Source: an uncultured Winogradskyella sp.
GTDB taxonomy: Bacteria > Bacteroidota > Bacteroidia > Flavobacteriales > Flavobacteriaceae
DNA: 64,000 nt
Reading direction: 5' to 3'
Assembly: GCF_947496485.1 (NCBI RefSeq)
Contig: NZ_CANMCZ010000008.1
Location: 1 to 64,000, forward strand
Both the position numbers and the translations under genes were made by a program. Below the pieces are notes generated by a model. That model made no database searches. It had not been told where the DNA came from and was given only the letters and a program-made list of their open reading frames with translations. This document shows positions 54,637-63,181 of this stretch, piece by piece (positions within the stretch are counted from its first letter, which is position 1; each line of letters opens with the position of its first letter).

Positions 54637-55926
54637 ATGAATTCTAAAAAAACACTAATACTTACGTACTATTGGCCTCCAGCTGGAGGTCCTGGCGTAC
54701 AGCGTTGGTTAAAGTTTGTAAAATATTTGCCTGAATTTGGAATAGAACCTATTGTGTATTGTCCAGAAAATCCAAACTATCCGATTATAGATGAGAGTTT
54801 GGTTAATGAAATTCCTAAGAATATTACAATTTTAAAACAGCCTATAAAAGAACCTTATGGATTGGCGAATCTATTTTCAAAAGGCAGATCTAAAAAAATT
54901 AGTTCAGGTGTAATTCCTAAAGCCAAAAAGCAATCCTTTATAGAAAAAGCAATGCTTTATGTGAGAGGGAATTATTTTATACCAGATGCGCGTAAGAATT
55001 GGATAAAACCTTCAGTGTCTTTCCTTTCAAATTATATAGAAAAATACCAAATAGAAACCATTATTTCTACAGGTCCACCTCATAGTTTGCATTTAATTGG
55101 ACTTCAACTAAAAGAGCAATTAGGTGTAAAATGGCTCGCAGATTTTAGAGATCCTTGGACCACTATCGGCTATCATAAAGCATTAAAATTAACTGATTCT
55201 TCAAAAACAAAACATCTCAACTTAGAGTCTAAAGTTTTAAATACAGCTGATGAGATTATCGTAACAAGCAATCATACTAAGAATGAATTTCAAACTAAAA
55301 CAAAGCAGCCCATTTCTGTAATTACTAATGGTTACGATTCTCATAATGTCAGAGTAGAAGGGAAGGATGAAAAATTCACACTATCACATATTGGTTCTCT
55401 GTTGTCTGAGCGAAATCCAACTGTTTTATGGGAAGTGCTTTCAGAATTGATTCAAGAGATTGAAGGTTTTTCAAAAGCCTTCAAACTGCAATTAATTGGT
55501 GTTGTAAGTGATGATGTTTTAGAATCCATTAACCAAAATGGACTAAAAGACCATGTTGAAGTTGTTGGTTATGTTAGTCATGATGATGCGATTAAATTTC
55601 AAATGAAATCGCAACTCTTGTTGCTAATCGAAATTAATTCCGTAGACACTAAAGCCATTATTCCAGGTAAAGTGTTTGAATATCTTATTTCTGAAACACC
55701 AATACTAGCAATAGGCCCAAAGGATGCTGATGTAGAACAAATCATTAAATCAACTAATACAGGAGTATACTTTAATTACAACCAAAAGCAAGAATTAAAA
55801 TCACAAATCTTGAATTATTTTGAAGCCTATAGAAACAATGAATTAAAGGTAAACGGTATTGGTTTACAACCTTATAGCAGAAAGGCGCTTACTGAAAAAT
55901 TGAGCAAGATCATTAGTGAAAAGTAA
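54637..55926 (+). CDS. GT4-like glycosyltransferase
   Basis: 429 residues of GT-B fold. The N-terminal YYWPPAGGPGVQRWLKFVKY is typical of GT4 family members in flavobacteria. ADFRDPWTTIGYH and a C-terminal donor domain with SHIGSLLSERNP and VFEYLISETPILAIGP are visible. It transfers a sugar to a surface polysaccharide or lipid; donor and acceptor are unknown. It lies 10 bp downstream of YfhO and upstream of a flippase. Confidence 0.9.
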   Translation: MNSKKTLILTYYWPPAGGPGVQRWLKFVKYLPEFGIEPIVYCPENPNYPIIDESLVNEIPKNITILKQPIKEPYGLANLFSKGRSKKISSGVIPKAKKQSFIEKAMLYVRGNYFIPDARKNWIKPSVSFLSNYIEKYQIETIISTGPPHSLHLIGLQLKEQLGVKWLADFRDPWTTIGYHKALKLTDSSKTKHLNLESKVLNTADEIIVTSNHTKNEFQTKTKQPISVITNGYDSHNVRVEGKDEKFTLSHIGSLLSERNPTVLWEVLSELIQEIEGFSKAFKLQLIGVVSDDVLESINQNGLKDHVEVVGYVSHDDAIKFQMKSQLLLLIEINSVDTKAIIPGKVFEYLISETPILAIGPKDADVEQIIKSTNTGVYFNYNQKQELKSQILNYFEAYRNNELKVNGIGLQPYSRKALTEKLSKIISEK

Positions 55927-55978
55927 TTCGTAAAGTACGTTTTGGATTTTCATATTTTATAGTTGTAATTTTATCGCT

Positions 55979-57439
55979 ATGGGAATTGTATTAAACCAAT
56001 CATTTAAAAATACAATAAGTACTTACTTAGGCTTTGGTATTGGTGCTATTAATACGCTCTTTCTTTATACAAATTTTTTGACTGATGAGTATTATGGTTT
56101 AGTTGCATTTTTGCTATCTGCGGCTAATATTATGATGCCGTTTATGGCTTTTGGAGTTCATAACGCGATTATTAAATTCTATTCTTCTTTTAAATCAAAA
56201 AACAGTATCAATAGCTTTTTAACGCTGATGTTATTTCTGCCTTTGATATTTATAATTCCTGCTTTTTTTATTGGTTATTTTGCCTATGATTCTATTGCTG
56301 GTTTACTTTCAAGTGAGAATACTATTGTAGAGCATTATGTTTGGCATATTTTTATTCTAGCTATTGCCATGGCATATTTTGAAATCTTTTTTGCTTGGTC
56401 TAAAGTGCAGTTACAGACTGTTTTTGGTAATGTGATGAAAGAAATATTTCATCGCGTATGCATCATGATTTTACTGTTTGCAGTTTATATGAAATGGCTT
56501 TCAATACATCAGTTTATACTATCTTTAGTTGGAGTGTATGTTTTGCGGATGCTAATCATGAAAATGTATGCCTATTCTATACGTTTCCCAAAGCTGAAGT
56601 TTGAAAAACTTAATAAGTTACCTTCAATCATAAAGTATTCTGGTTTAATGATTATTGCAGGTTCAGTTGCTATGCTTATTCTCGATATAGATAAGTTTAT
56701 GATTGGTTTAATGTTGCCAGATATTGAGCAAGTTGCCTATTATAGTGTAGCTATTTTTATAGCAACTGTTATCGCTGTACCACAACGTGCCATGCATCAA
56801 ATAATGATGCCTTTAACTGCAAAATATCTGAACGAAAATGATATACCATCTTTAGAAAACCTATATAAGCGTAGCTCAATGAGCTTGCTAGTGATTAGTG
56901 GATTTATTTTCCTTTTAATTATTCTGAATATCAATCAACTCTATGAAATTCTTCCTGATGAATTTACTGGTGGACTTTTTGTAGTTCTCATTGTAAGTTT
57001 AGCAAAGTTGTACGATAATAGCTTAGGAAATAACAACGCTATTTTATTTAATAGTGATTACTATAAAATGGTACTATTCTTCGGTGTTTTACTGGCTATT
57101 ATGGCCATTGTACTGAATGCGGTTTTTATTCCTGTCTATGGCATTGAAGGTTCGGCTTTTGCAACGTTCTTAGCTGTTTTTATCTATAATACAATTAAGA
57201 TAGCTTTTGTGAAGATGAAGTTTAATATACAGCCTTTTACAATAGCTTCTGTAAAGATCGTTGTAACACTTATTATATTGTCAATTGGGTTTTACTTTTG
57301 GGAATTTCCATTTAATCCTATAATAAATATTATTCTGAAATCGACTATAGTAGGTACATTGTATTTTAGTCTTATTTATAAATTAGATATTTCTGAAGAT
57401 ATCTCTACCCAGATTAGGAAGTATTTGCGTTTGAAGTAG
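55979..57439 (+). CDS. Wzx-like polysaccharide flippase (MATE/MOP superfamily)
   Basis: 486 residues with about fourteen hydrophobic helices, starting with the usual NTISTYLGFGIGAINTLFL and including YYSVAIFIATVIAVPQRAMHQ. This fits the MOP-type exporters that flip undecaprenyl-linked sugars to the periplasm. Together with the YfhO and glycosyltransferase genes upstream it suggests a surface-glycan task. A gap of 52 bp separates it from the glycosyltransferase gene. Confidence 0.9.
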   Translation: MGIVLNQSFKNTISTYLGFGIGAINTLFLYTNFLTDEYYGLVAFLLSAANIMMPFMAFGVHNAIIKFYSSFKSKNSINSFLTLMLFLPLIFIIPAFFIGYFAYDSIAGLLSSENTIVEHYVWHIFILAIAMAYFEIFFAWSKVQLQTVFGNVMKEIFHRVCIMILLFAVYMKWLSIHQFILSLVGVYVLRMLIMKMYAYSIRFPKLKFEKLNKLPSIIKYSGLMIIAGSVAMLILDIDKFMIGLMLPDIEQVAYYSVAIFIATVIAVPQRAMHQIMMPLTAKYLNENDIPSLENLYKRSSMSLLVISGFIFLLIILNINQLYEILPDEFTGGLFVVLIVSLAKLYDNSLGNNNAILFNSDYYKMVLFFGVLLAIMAIVLNAVFIPVYGIEGSAFATFLAVFIYNTIKIAFVKMKFNIQPFTIASVKIVVTLIILSIGFYFWEFPFNPIINIILKSTIVGTLYFSLIYKLDISEDISTQIRKYLRLK

Positions 57440-57480
57440 AACTTATAAAGAGATACTGAAACACGTTCAATATAATAACG

Positions 57481-57526
57481 AGAAATCCCGCAAGGTGCTC
57501 TGAGGCATACATCATGCGGGATTTCT
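57481..57526. repeat. Perfect 12-bp inverted repeat without a T run
   Basis: AGAAATCCCGCA (57481-57492) and TGCGGGATTTCT (57515-57526) form a 12-bp perfect stem with a 22-base loop, between two convergent genes. Neither side has a clear T run. It is probably a terminator-like hairpin, possibly for both genes. Confidence 0.7.
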
Positions 57527-57553
57527 ACTAACCAACCAAAAAAAATCTTTATT

Positions 57554-58852
57554 TTATCCTCTAGATCGTCTTGAGCTAGATCTTGTAGAACTTTGATTAC
57601 TCTTTCTACTTGTATTAGATCTTGTCTTTACAGACGATGATTTTCTTTTATTTTGAACTGTACTTCGTACTTTACTTTTCTGCGACGTTGCTCTATTATA
57701 TGTACGAGATTTAGTCGCATTTGGTTTTCTAACCGAAGTGTTTTTTGTTCTCTTTACTTTGTTAGACACAGAACTTGGTGTTCTGGTCACATTTTCTCTT
57801 GTACTTCTTGTACGTGTTGCATTACTTGAACGATTTGTTCTACTTGGTGTAGAAACTCTAGTATTAGTTCTAGTAGTTGCCTTAGTATTTCTTGTACTCC
57901 TATTAGTTCTAGTAGTAGCGTTAGTACTCCTATTAGTTCTAGTAGGAGTTGTCACTCTTGTATTAGAACGTCTAGGCGTCGCTTTATCAGAAACACGTCT
58001 TGTACTTGTTCTTGTTGTCGCATTAGTATTACGAGTTGTTCTAGTTGTACTTGCGCTACTTTCTCTTGTTCGTGTAGCTCTTGTAGCTGCTATTGTAGCG
58101 TTATTGCGTTGCACACGACTTCTAATACTGCGTTCCCTTTTGTTTCTAGGCTTTTGCGCATATCTGTTACTAATTCTTCTAGCACTACGATTTGCTATTC
58201 TATTTCCATTACGTCTTCCTATGTTGTAATATCTAACATTGTTAGTGTATGGTCTGTAATATATATGCCTAACTGGTGCATAAAACTGTCTGTAAGGATT
58301 TACATTTAGTATACAAAAGTCTGCTACAGGTATTGCATAAAATCTGTGCCATGGTCTGTAAACATAGGCTCTGTTATAGATATTGATAAACCCATCATAT
58401 CTCCAGAACGCATTGTTTCTATAATAAACATTTAAACCTCCAAGTCTAGTAATTCTACCACGACTGTTATAGTTAATAAAAATGTTTCCAATTTGGTTTA
58501 CACGACCATAGAAGTCATAATAAACAGGTGTGTTTTCAATTTGAATAATAGCACCAAAGCTATCGTACTGAACATATGGGTTATAGTTATATCCAGAGTT
58601 AAAGCTCAAAGAGAAACCTGGTGTATCCAAGCCAACACTTACATCTGGGCCATAATTTGGCATGTAAAAATCGAATTGACCATCTGCATATACCGAAAAT
58701 TCGATACCAGCTTCAGTAAATATGAAAGAATTACCATAACCTCTCACGTAGTTATTAATTGAAGCTTCTGCTTCTGATGTTGTTGTGGTGGTTGCAAATG
58801 CAGTGCTACTCAAAGCAACTAAACCTGCAAATAAAAATAGTATCCGTTTCAT
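57554..58852 (-). CDS. Exported protein with 200-residue Arg/Thr/Ser/Asn-rich tail
   Basis: 432 residues. A signal peptide (LFLFAGLVALSSTAFA) precedes a soluble Tyr/Asn-rich domain of about 190 residues (ADGQFDFYMPNYGP, GRVNQIGNIFINYNSRGRI). The last 200 residues are low-complexity: many TRTNRST, NATTRT and RSTR-type short repeats with almost no acidic residues. The first domain is shared with the protein at 59032. The tail is very basic, as if it binds DNA, a negative polysaccharide or the cell wall. The function is unknown. Confidence 0.75.
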   Translation of the reverse strand: MKRILFLFAGLVALSSTAFATTTTTSEAEASINNYVRGYGNSFIFTEAGIEFSVYADGQFDFYMPNYGPDVSVGLDTPGFSLSFNSGYNYNPYVQYDSFGAIIQIENTPVYYDFYGRVNQIGNIFINYNSRGRITRLGGLNVYYRNNAFWRYDGFINIYNRAYVYRPWHRFYAIPVADFCILNVNPYRQFYAPVRHIYYRPYTNNVRYYNIGRRNGNRIANRSARRISNRYAQKPRNKRERSIRSRVQRNNATIAATRATRTRESSASTTRTTRNTNATTRTSTRRVSDKATPRRSNTRVTTPTRTNRSTNATTRTNRSTRNTKATTRTNTRVSTPSRTNRSSNATRTRSTRENVTRTPSSVSNKVKRTKNTSVRKPNATKSRTYNRATSQKSKVRSTVQNKRKSSSVKTRSNTSRKSNQSSTRSSSRRSRG

Positions 58853-58943
58853 AATTTCTGGGTTTTAAATATTAATTACAAACTATAAAACAAACAGCGT
58901 GCCAAAAACATAAACTACTGATAATCAGATATTAATTTTAAGA

Positions 58944-58986
58944 AAAGAAAAAACCCTGAAAATGTTTGGGGAAACATTCAGGGTTT
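58944..58986 (-). terminator. Terminator after the 59032 gene
   Basis: On the minus strand AAACCCTGAATGTTT pairs with AAACATTTTCAGGGTTT (one bulged base) around CCCC, followed by a T-rich tail (TTTCTTTTC). Confidence 0.82.
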
Positions 58987-59031
58987 AAATAATTCATTAA
59001 GTAGAACTTAATGGTTAAACAAATCAAAATC

Positions 59032-59718
59032 TCAATCTTTAAGTTTTTTTCGTTTTTTAATTTTACCATTCTTTTTGTAATAGTAATGGTCGTCATCATC
59101 ATTCCAGTCGTCATCCCAATCGTCGCCATATGATTGACTATCGTAATGGTCTACAGTGCATCCTGAGATTCCACATATACCACAAGATTGATTGCTATGA
59201 TTAACAAAACCTCTTGTTCCTATGACTTCACCATATCTGTTATACAGAATACGTAATCCACCAACTTGTTTTAACTGACCTCTTCTGTAACTCATGTAAA
59301 CGGTTCCAGCTCGTTTTATTCTTCCTTGTCTATCATAATTGATGAATACGTTTCCGATACGTCTTACACGACCTAGTCTATCATGTGTTACTAAAACACC
59401 TCTTTCTCTGTTGTGATAAGTAGTGCCAGGAGCTCCATGAGTTCTGTTTGTACTTCGTCTTGTTCTTGTCTTAGAACGTCTGTAGTAATAATTGTCGTCA
59501 TCTGGTACTGTAGAAAATAAATCTGTGTTAAAATCGAAGCTACCATCAGCAAAGATTAAGAATTCTACACCACGCTCTACAAACAAAATAGGTTGTGCAT
59601 AACGATAGCGTGATGTAAGATCTAAATCTACACTTTGTGTTGCAGAAACTTTTTCTGCGGCGGTTACAGTTGTTAATCCCATTAACAGTCCTGTAAAAAG
59701 TAAAACTATTTTTTTCAT
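59032..59718 (-). CDS. Exported protein, paralogue of the 57554 protein
   Basis: 228 residues from the ATG at 59718, where the signal peptide MKKIVLLFTGLLMGLTTVTA begins. A reading from 59748 adds ten residues (MSRHNLNTIT). The domain with FVERGVEFLIFADGSFDF and GRVRRIGNVFINYDRQGRI matches the other protein. It also has SCGICGISGC, a Cys cluster suggesting disulfides or metal, an Asp-rich stretch (DDWDDDWNDDDDHYYY) and a basic end (KKNGKIKKRKKLKD). The function is unknown. Confidence 0.75.
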   Translation of the reverse strand: MKKIVLLFTGLLMGLTTVTAAEKVSATQSVDLDLTSRYRYAQPILFVERGVEFLIFADGSFDFNTDLFSTVPDDDNYYYRRSKTRTRRSTNRTHGAPGTTYHNRERGVLVTHDRLGRVRRIGNVFINYDRQGRIKRAGTVYMSYRRGQLKQVGGLRILYNRYGEVIGTRGFVNHSNQSCGICGISGCTVDHYDSQSYGDDWDDDWNDDDDHYYYKKNGKIKKRKKLKD

Positions 59719-59918
59719 AGTTATTGTATTTAGATTGTGCCTACTCATATTTAGCTTTTCGGCTTACGCTATTGTTTTAGTGATTTTCAATTAACGTGCC
59801 AAGATTATAACCTTTTGGTTCATAGATTTTTATGTATTTATATTTTTAAAATATAGCATTACGTATCTGCTTAATTTGTTATATTTACTTAGCTATAAAT
59901 TAAAATCTCTTATTAATC

Positions 59919-61343
59919 ATGAAGAAAATCACTCTATTTATTCTTTTGTTTTTTACAATTTTTGATAGTTTTTCGCAAAAAGGAAAGAAAAACTATGACG
60001 AAGCATTTAAAATCATTGAGGTATGGTTAGAAGCTCAAAAAGATTTCGAATTATTACCAGGAATTTCAGTAGCTATAGTCAAAGATCAAGATATTCTTTG
60101 GAGTGGTGCATTCGGAAAAGCAAATGTTGAAGACAATATTGATGCTACTGCTAATACGTTGTGCAGTATATGTTCGATTTCAAAATTATTCACTTCTGTC
60201 GCTATTATGAAATTATATGATGATGGGAAACTGCGTTTAGATGATGAATTAAAAGATGTATTGCCATGGTTTGATTTAAAACAGCAATTTGCTGATAGTG
60301 GACCGATAACTATTCGTTCGCTATTAACTCATTCCTCTGGGTTGCCTCGACAATCTGAAGTTGCATATTGGTCCGCACCAGATTTTCCTTTTCCTACAGT
60401 AGACGAAATGAAAGAAGCAATGAAGCGTCAAGAAACGTTGTATCCAGCTTCTAATAATTTTCAGTATAGTAATTTGGCTTTATCACTCTTAGGTGAGGTT
60501 GTTGCTGAATTATCTGGAATGTCTTATGAAGAATATGTTACTAAGCATATTTTAGGCCCTTTAAAACTCAATAATACCAGACCAGAAATGCCTAAGGACT
60601 TTCATGGAAAAGAATTAGCAATAGGATACTCTGCATTAGATAGAAAACTTAATCGTGAAAAAGTCCCACTCTTTGATGCAAAAGGTATAACAGCAGCGGC
60701 AGGCTATTCTTCGAATGTTTTAGATTTAGCAAAATTTGCATCTTGGCAATTTAGATTAAGAGATACTATAGCTAAGGAAATTCTTAAGCCTTCTACATTA
60801 AAAAACATGCATAACGTACATTGGACAGATCCAGATTTTGATTTAACATGGGGTTTAGGTTTTTCAGTTTATAAAGGCGATGATGGAGCAAAATGGGTTG
60901 GCCATGGCGGAAGTTGTCCAGGTTATAGAAGCACGCTTCAACTTAACTTAAGATCTAAAATGGCATATGCGGTAATGATAAATGCTGGTGGAACTAATCC
61001 TGGCAAATATTTGAGAGCAATTAATACAATAATGGGAAAAACTGAGGTAATATCAGAGTCAGAATCGGATGTCAATCTAGATGACTATGTTGGTTTTTAT
61101 AGTGGGCAACCATGGGGAAGTGAAAATTATATAGGAAGTTGGAATGGTAAATTGGTGAGTATAAGACTACCTTCAGATAACCCTTTGAGTGGATCATCTA
61201 TATATAAACACATAGAGGGAGATACATTTAAAAGAATAAAGGATAACGGAGAATTAGGTGAGACTATGGTATTTGAAAGAGATGAAAATGGAAATGTATA
61301 TAGAGGGAAGTCACATCAGAATTATGCAATTAAGATGAAATAG
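59919..61343 (+). CDS. Serine beta-lactamase-like hydrolase (S12 family)
   Basis: 474 residues. A signal peptide (FILLFFTIFDSFSQ) precedes the catalytic fold: S86-I-S-K89 is the SxxK site, Y183-S-N185 the YxN, and H329-G-G331 the third motif (GHGGSCPGYR). A small C-terminal beta domain follows. Members are D-aminopeptidases, esterases or penicillin-binding-like hydrolases. The exact substrate is unknown, and true beta-lactamase activity should not be assumed from this. Confidence 0.92.
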   Translation: MKKITLFILLFFTIFDSFSQKGKKNYDEAFKIIEVWLEAQKDFELLPGISVAIVKDQDILWSGAFGKANVEDNIDATANTLCSICSISKLFTSVAIMKLYDDGKLRLDDELKDVLPWFDLKQQFADSGPITIRSLLTHSSGLPRQSEVAYWSAPDFPFPTVDEMKEAMKRQETLYPASNNFQYSNLALSLLGEVVAELSGMSYEEYVTKHILGPLKLNNTRPEMPKDFHGKELAIGYSALDRKLNREKVPLFDAKGITAAAGYSSNVLDLAKFASWQFRLRDTIAKEILKPSTLKNMHNVHWTDPDFDLTWGLGFSVYKGDDGAKWVGHGGSCPGYRSTLQLNLRSKMAYAVMINAGGTNPGKYLRAINTIMGKTEVISESESDVNLDDYVGFYSGQPWGSENYIGSWNGKLVSIRLPSDNPLSGSSIYKHIEGDTFKRIKDNGELGETMVFERDENGNVYRGKSHQNYAIKMK

Positions 61344-61438
61344 TTTCTTTATAAATTGAATATTAATCGAAACATTTTTAAGTTTTCTTAGATATAGTAA
61401 TTATCTTTTGAGATATTTAAAACTTTTTGTTTTCTGCT

Positions 61439-62521
61439 ATGAATACCAACCAACTTAATTGTCAAAATTGTGAAGAACTTTATGATGAAGGTTTTCAATT
61501 TTGTCCGCATTGTGGGCAGAAGACCAATGACGAACTTACTATTGGTGTTTTGTTCTACAACACCATTAGCAACTATTTTTCTTTTGATGCTCGCTTCTTA
61601 AAAAGTTTTATTCCTTTAATGTTTAGACCAGGTTATCTGGCAAAACAGTTTATTAAAGGTAAGCGCTTGTTGTATTTACATCCTGCTCAGATGTATTTAT
61701 TCATTTCGGTTGTATTCTTTTTTATCTTTTCATTTACTGTTAGGAAACAAACAGATACACTTAACCGAGAACTGAAAAAGACTTTAAACAGTAAAGAAGT
61801 TGTCGTTTTAGATTCGATTGAAATAAGAAAGAGGGATTCTATAGCACACGTCAAGGATTCTACAACTAGAAAAGAAATAGAAAAAACACTTAAGAGCAAT
61901 AAATTTATTACGGGAATGAGTGATAAACAAATTGACTCTATCGTTAATCTAGAAAATTTACCTAAAAAGAACGATATTTCTTTCGGTTTTAATGAGAAGG
62001 AAATCGACTCTTTAATTGAAGCAAATGCTTCAGATAAGGAAATTTATAAGACTATGGGACTAGAAGAAGATGATGGCTGGTTTCGAAGAAAAATGTATAC
62101 TCAAGCTTTAAAGTTTTACAAAGCGCGTGATGGAGGTAATGTACTTAAAGCATTTTATGACACTATACCAATAGCTTTGTTTTTCTTACTGCCAATATTT
62201 GCACTAATCATTAAAATACTCTATTACAGAAAAGGTCGTTATGCACATCATTTGGTTTTTGGATTTTACTTTTTCTCTTATTTATTTACAGTATTCAGTA
62301 TTATTTTTGGTATTAATCTAATTTGGGATATTCCAGATTGGATAGATTGGTTAGTTGCATTTTCTACTTTTATTTATTTTATAATTGCACTAAAACGATT
62401 TTATGGACAGGGTTGGTTTTTAACCTTTTTTAAAGGTAGCGTCGCTACGTTTACGTTTATGGCTATTGTAATACCAACTGCTGCCATAATAATAGGATTA
62501 TTTGCATTTATGTTTTATTAG
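61439..62521 (+). CDS. DUF3667 family membrane protein with zinc ribbon
   Basis: 360 residues from the ATG at 61439. A longer reading from a TTG at 61427 adds four residues and is less likely. It opens with LNCQNCEELYDEGFQFCPHC, a CxxC-CxxC zinc ribbon, then a conserved region FDARFLKSFIPLMFRPGYLA and five or so transmembrane helices. A coiled Lys/Glu-rich segment with many DSI motifs lies between. The function is unknown. It converges on the next gene with a 4-base overlap. Confidence 0.88.
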   Translation: MNTNQLNCQNCEELYDEGFQFCPHCGQKTNDELTIGVLFYNTISNYFSFDARFLKSFIPLMFRPGYLAKQFIKGKRLLYLHPAQMYLFISVVFFFIFSFTVRKQTDTLNRELKKTLNSKEVVVLDSIEIRKRDSIAHVKDSTTRKEIEKTLKSNKFITGMSDKQIDSIVNLENLPKKNDISFGFNEKEIDSLIEANASDKEIYKTMGLEEDDGWFRRKMYTQALKFYKARDGGNVLKAFYDTIPIALFFLLPIFALIIKILYYRKGRYAHHLVFGFYFFSYLFTVFSIIFGINLIWDIPDWIDWLVAFSTFIYFIIALKRFYGQGWFLTFFKGSVATFTFMAIVIPTAAIIIGLFAFMFY

Positions 62522-63180
62522 TCTTCATCCGATTTGGCATGCCAAATCGGTATATATAAAAAGTCGCTCAATATTTGAGCATCATCAATAATTGATTTTA
62601 GACTGCCATGGTCTACAACATTTTTTCTAGAAGCATCGTCTAAAACCAAATTTAGTTCAAAACTTTTATAAGACCCTTTATCACTTTTTATATGTTCACC
62701 AATAAGCTGAATAGCTATAATAGATTTTAACAGAACATGTGATTTTGAAATGTTATTTTTTCTATTGTGGATTTCAGGTTTGTATGCTTTATAATAAAAC
62801 CCTAATTGTTTATCGAAAACACGCGGTTTATAGAAGGAATAAAACATAAAGCCACCTACACTAGAAAAAATAAGTCCAAAAATGATTAAGAACCAATTAA
62901 CCATTTCAAAATCAAAATTAGATTTAAATAAATGAATTGTATTGAAGAACAGAACTCCTAAACCAACAGCTAAAAAGATAAAACAGAAAATTGCTACACC
63001 AATAGAAGGTTTATAAACTAATTTTGAACTTGACTCTCGTATAAGCACATGAGTTTTAAAACTTGCGCCACCAGAGCTTAATGGCGAAGTTGAGACCTGA
63101 GATTTTATATCATTATTATCTTCAACAGTGTTTTTTCTAGCTTCAATAACTTCTCTATGAAATCCTTCAGGCAAATTCAT
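62518..63180 (-). CDS. Membrane protein of unknown function
   Basis: 220 residues from the ATG at 63180, which starts just after the uvrA stop (63182). A reading from 63315 lies inside uvrA and is not used. Two transmembrane helices (about 61-82 and 93-113) are followed by a soluble domain of about 100 residues. No family is recognised. It is co-transcribed with uvrA. Confidence 0.72.
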   Translation of the reverse strand: MNLPEGFHREVIEARKNTVEDNNDIKSQVSTSPLSSGGASFKTHVLIRESSSKLVYKPSIGVAIFCFIFLAVGLGVLFFNTIHLFKSNFDFEMVNWFLIIFGLIFSSVGGFMFYSFYKPRVFDKQLGFYYKAYKPEIHNRKNNISKSHVLLKSIIAIQLIGEHIKSDKGSYKSFELNLVLDDASRKNVVDHGSLKSIIDDAQILSDFLYIPIWHAKSDED

Positions 63181-63181
63181 T

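Noticed and set aside
57738..58229. 163-residue plus-strand Val/Leu-rich frame
   Set aside because: It is the antisense of the Arg/Thr/Ser-rich repeats of the gene at 57554; composition is an artefact of the repeated codons and it has no start context or promoter.
59919..61343. Antibiotic beta-lactamase
   Set aside because: The S12 fold covers many hydrolases; the motifs prove a serine hydrolase, not drug inactivation.
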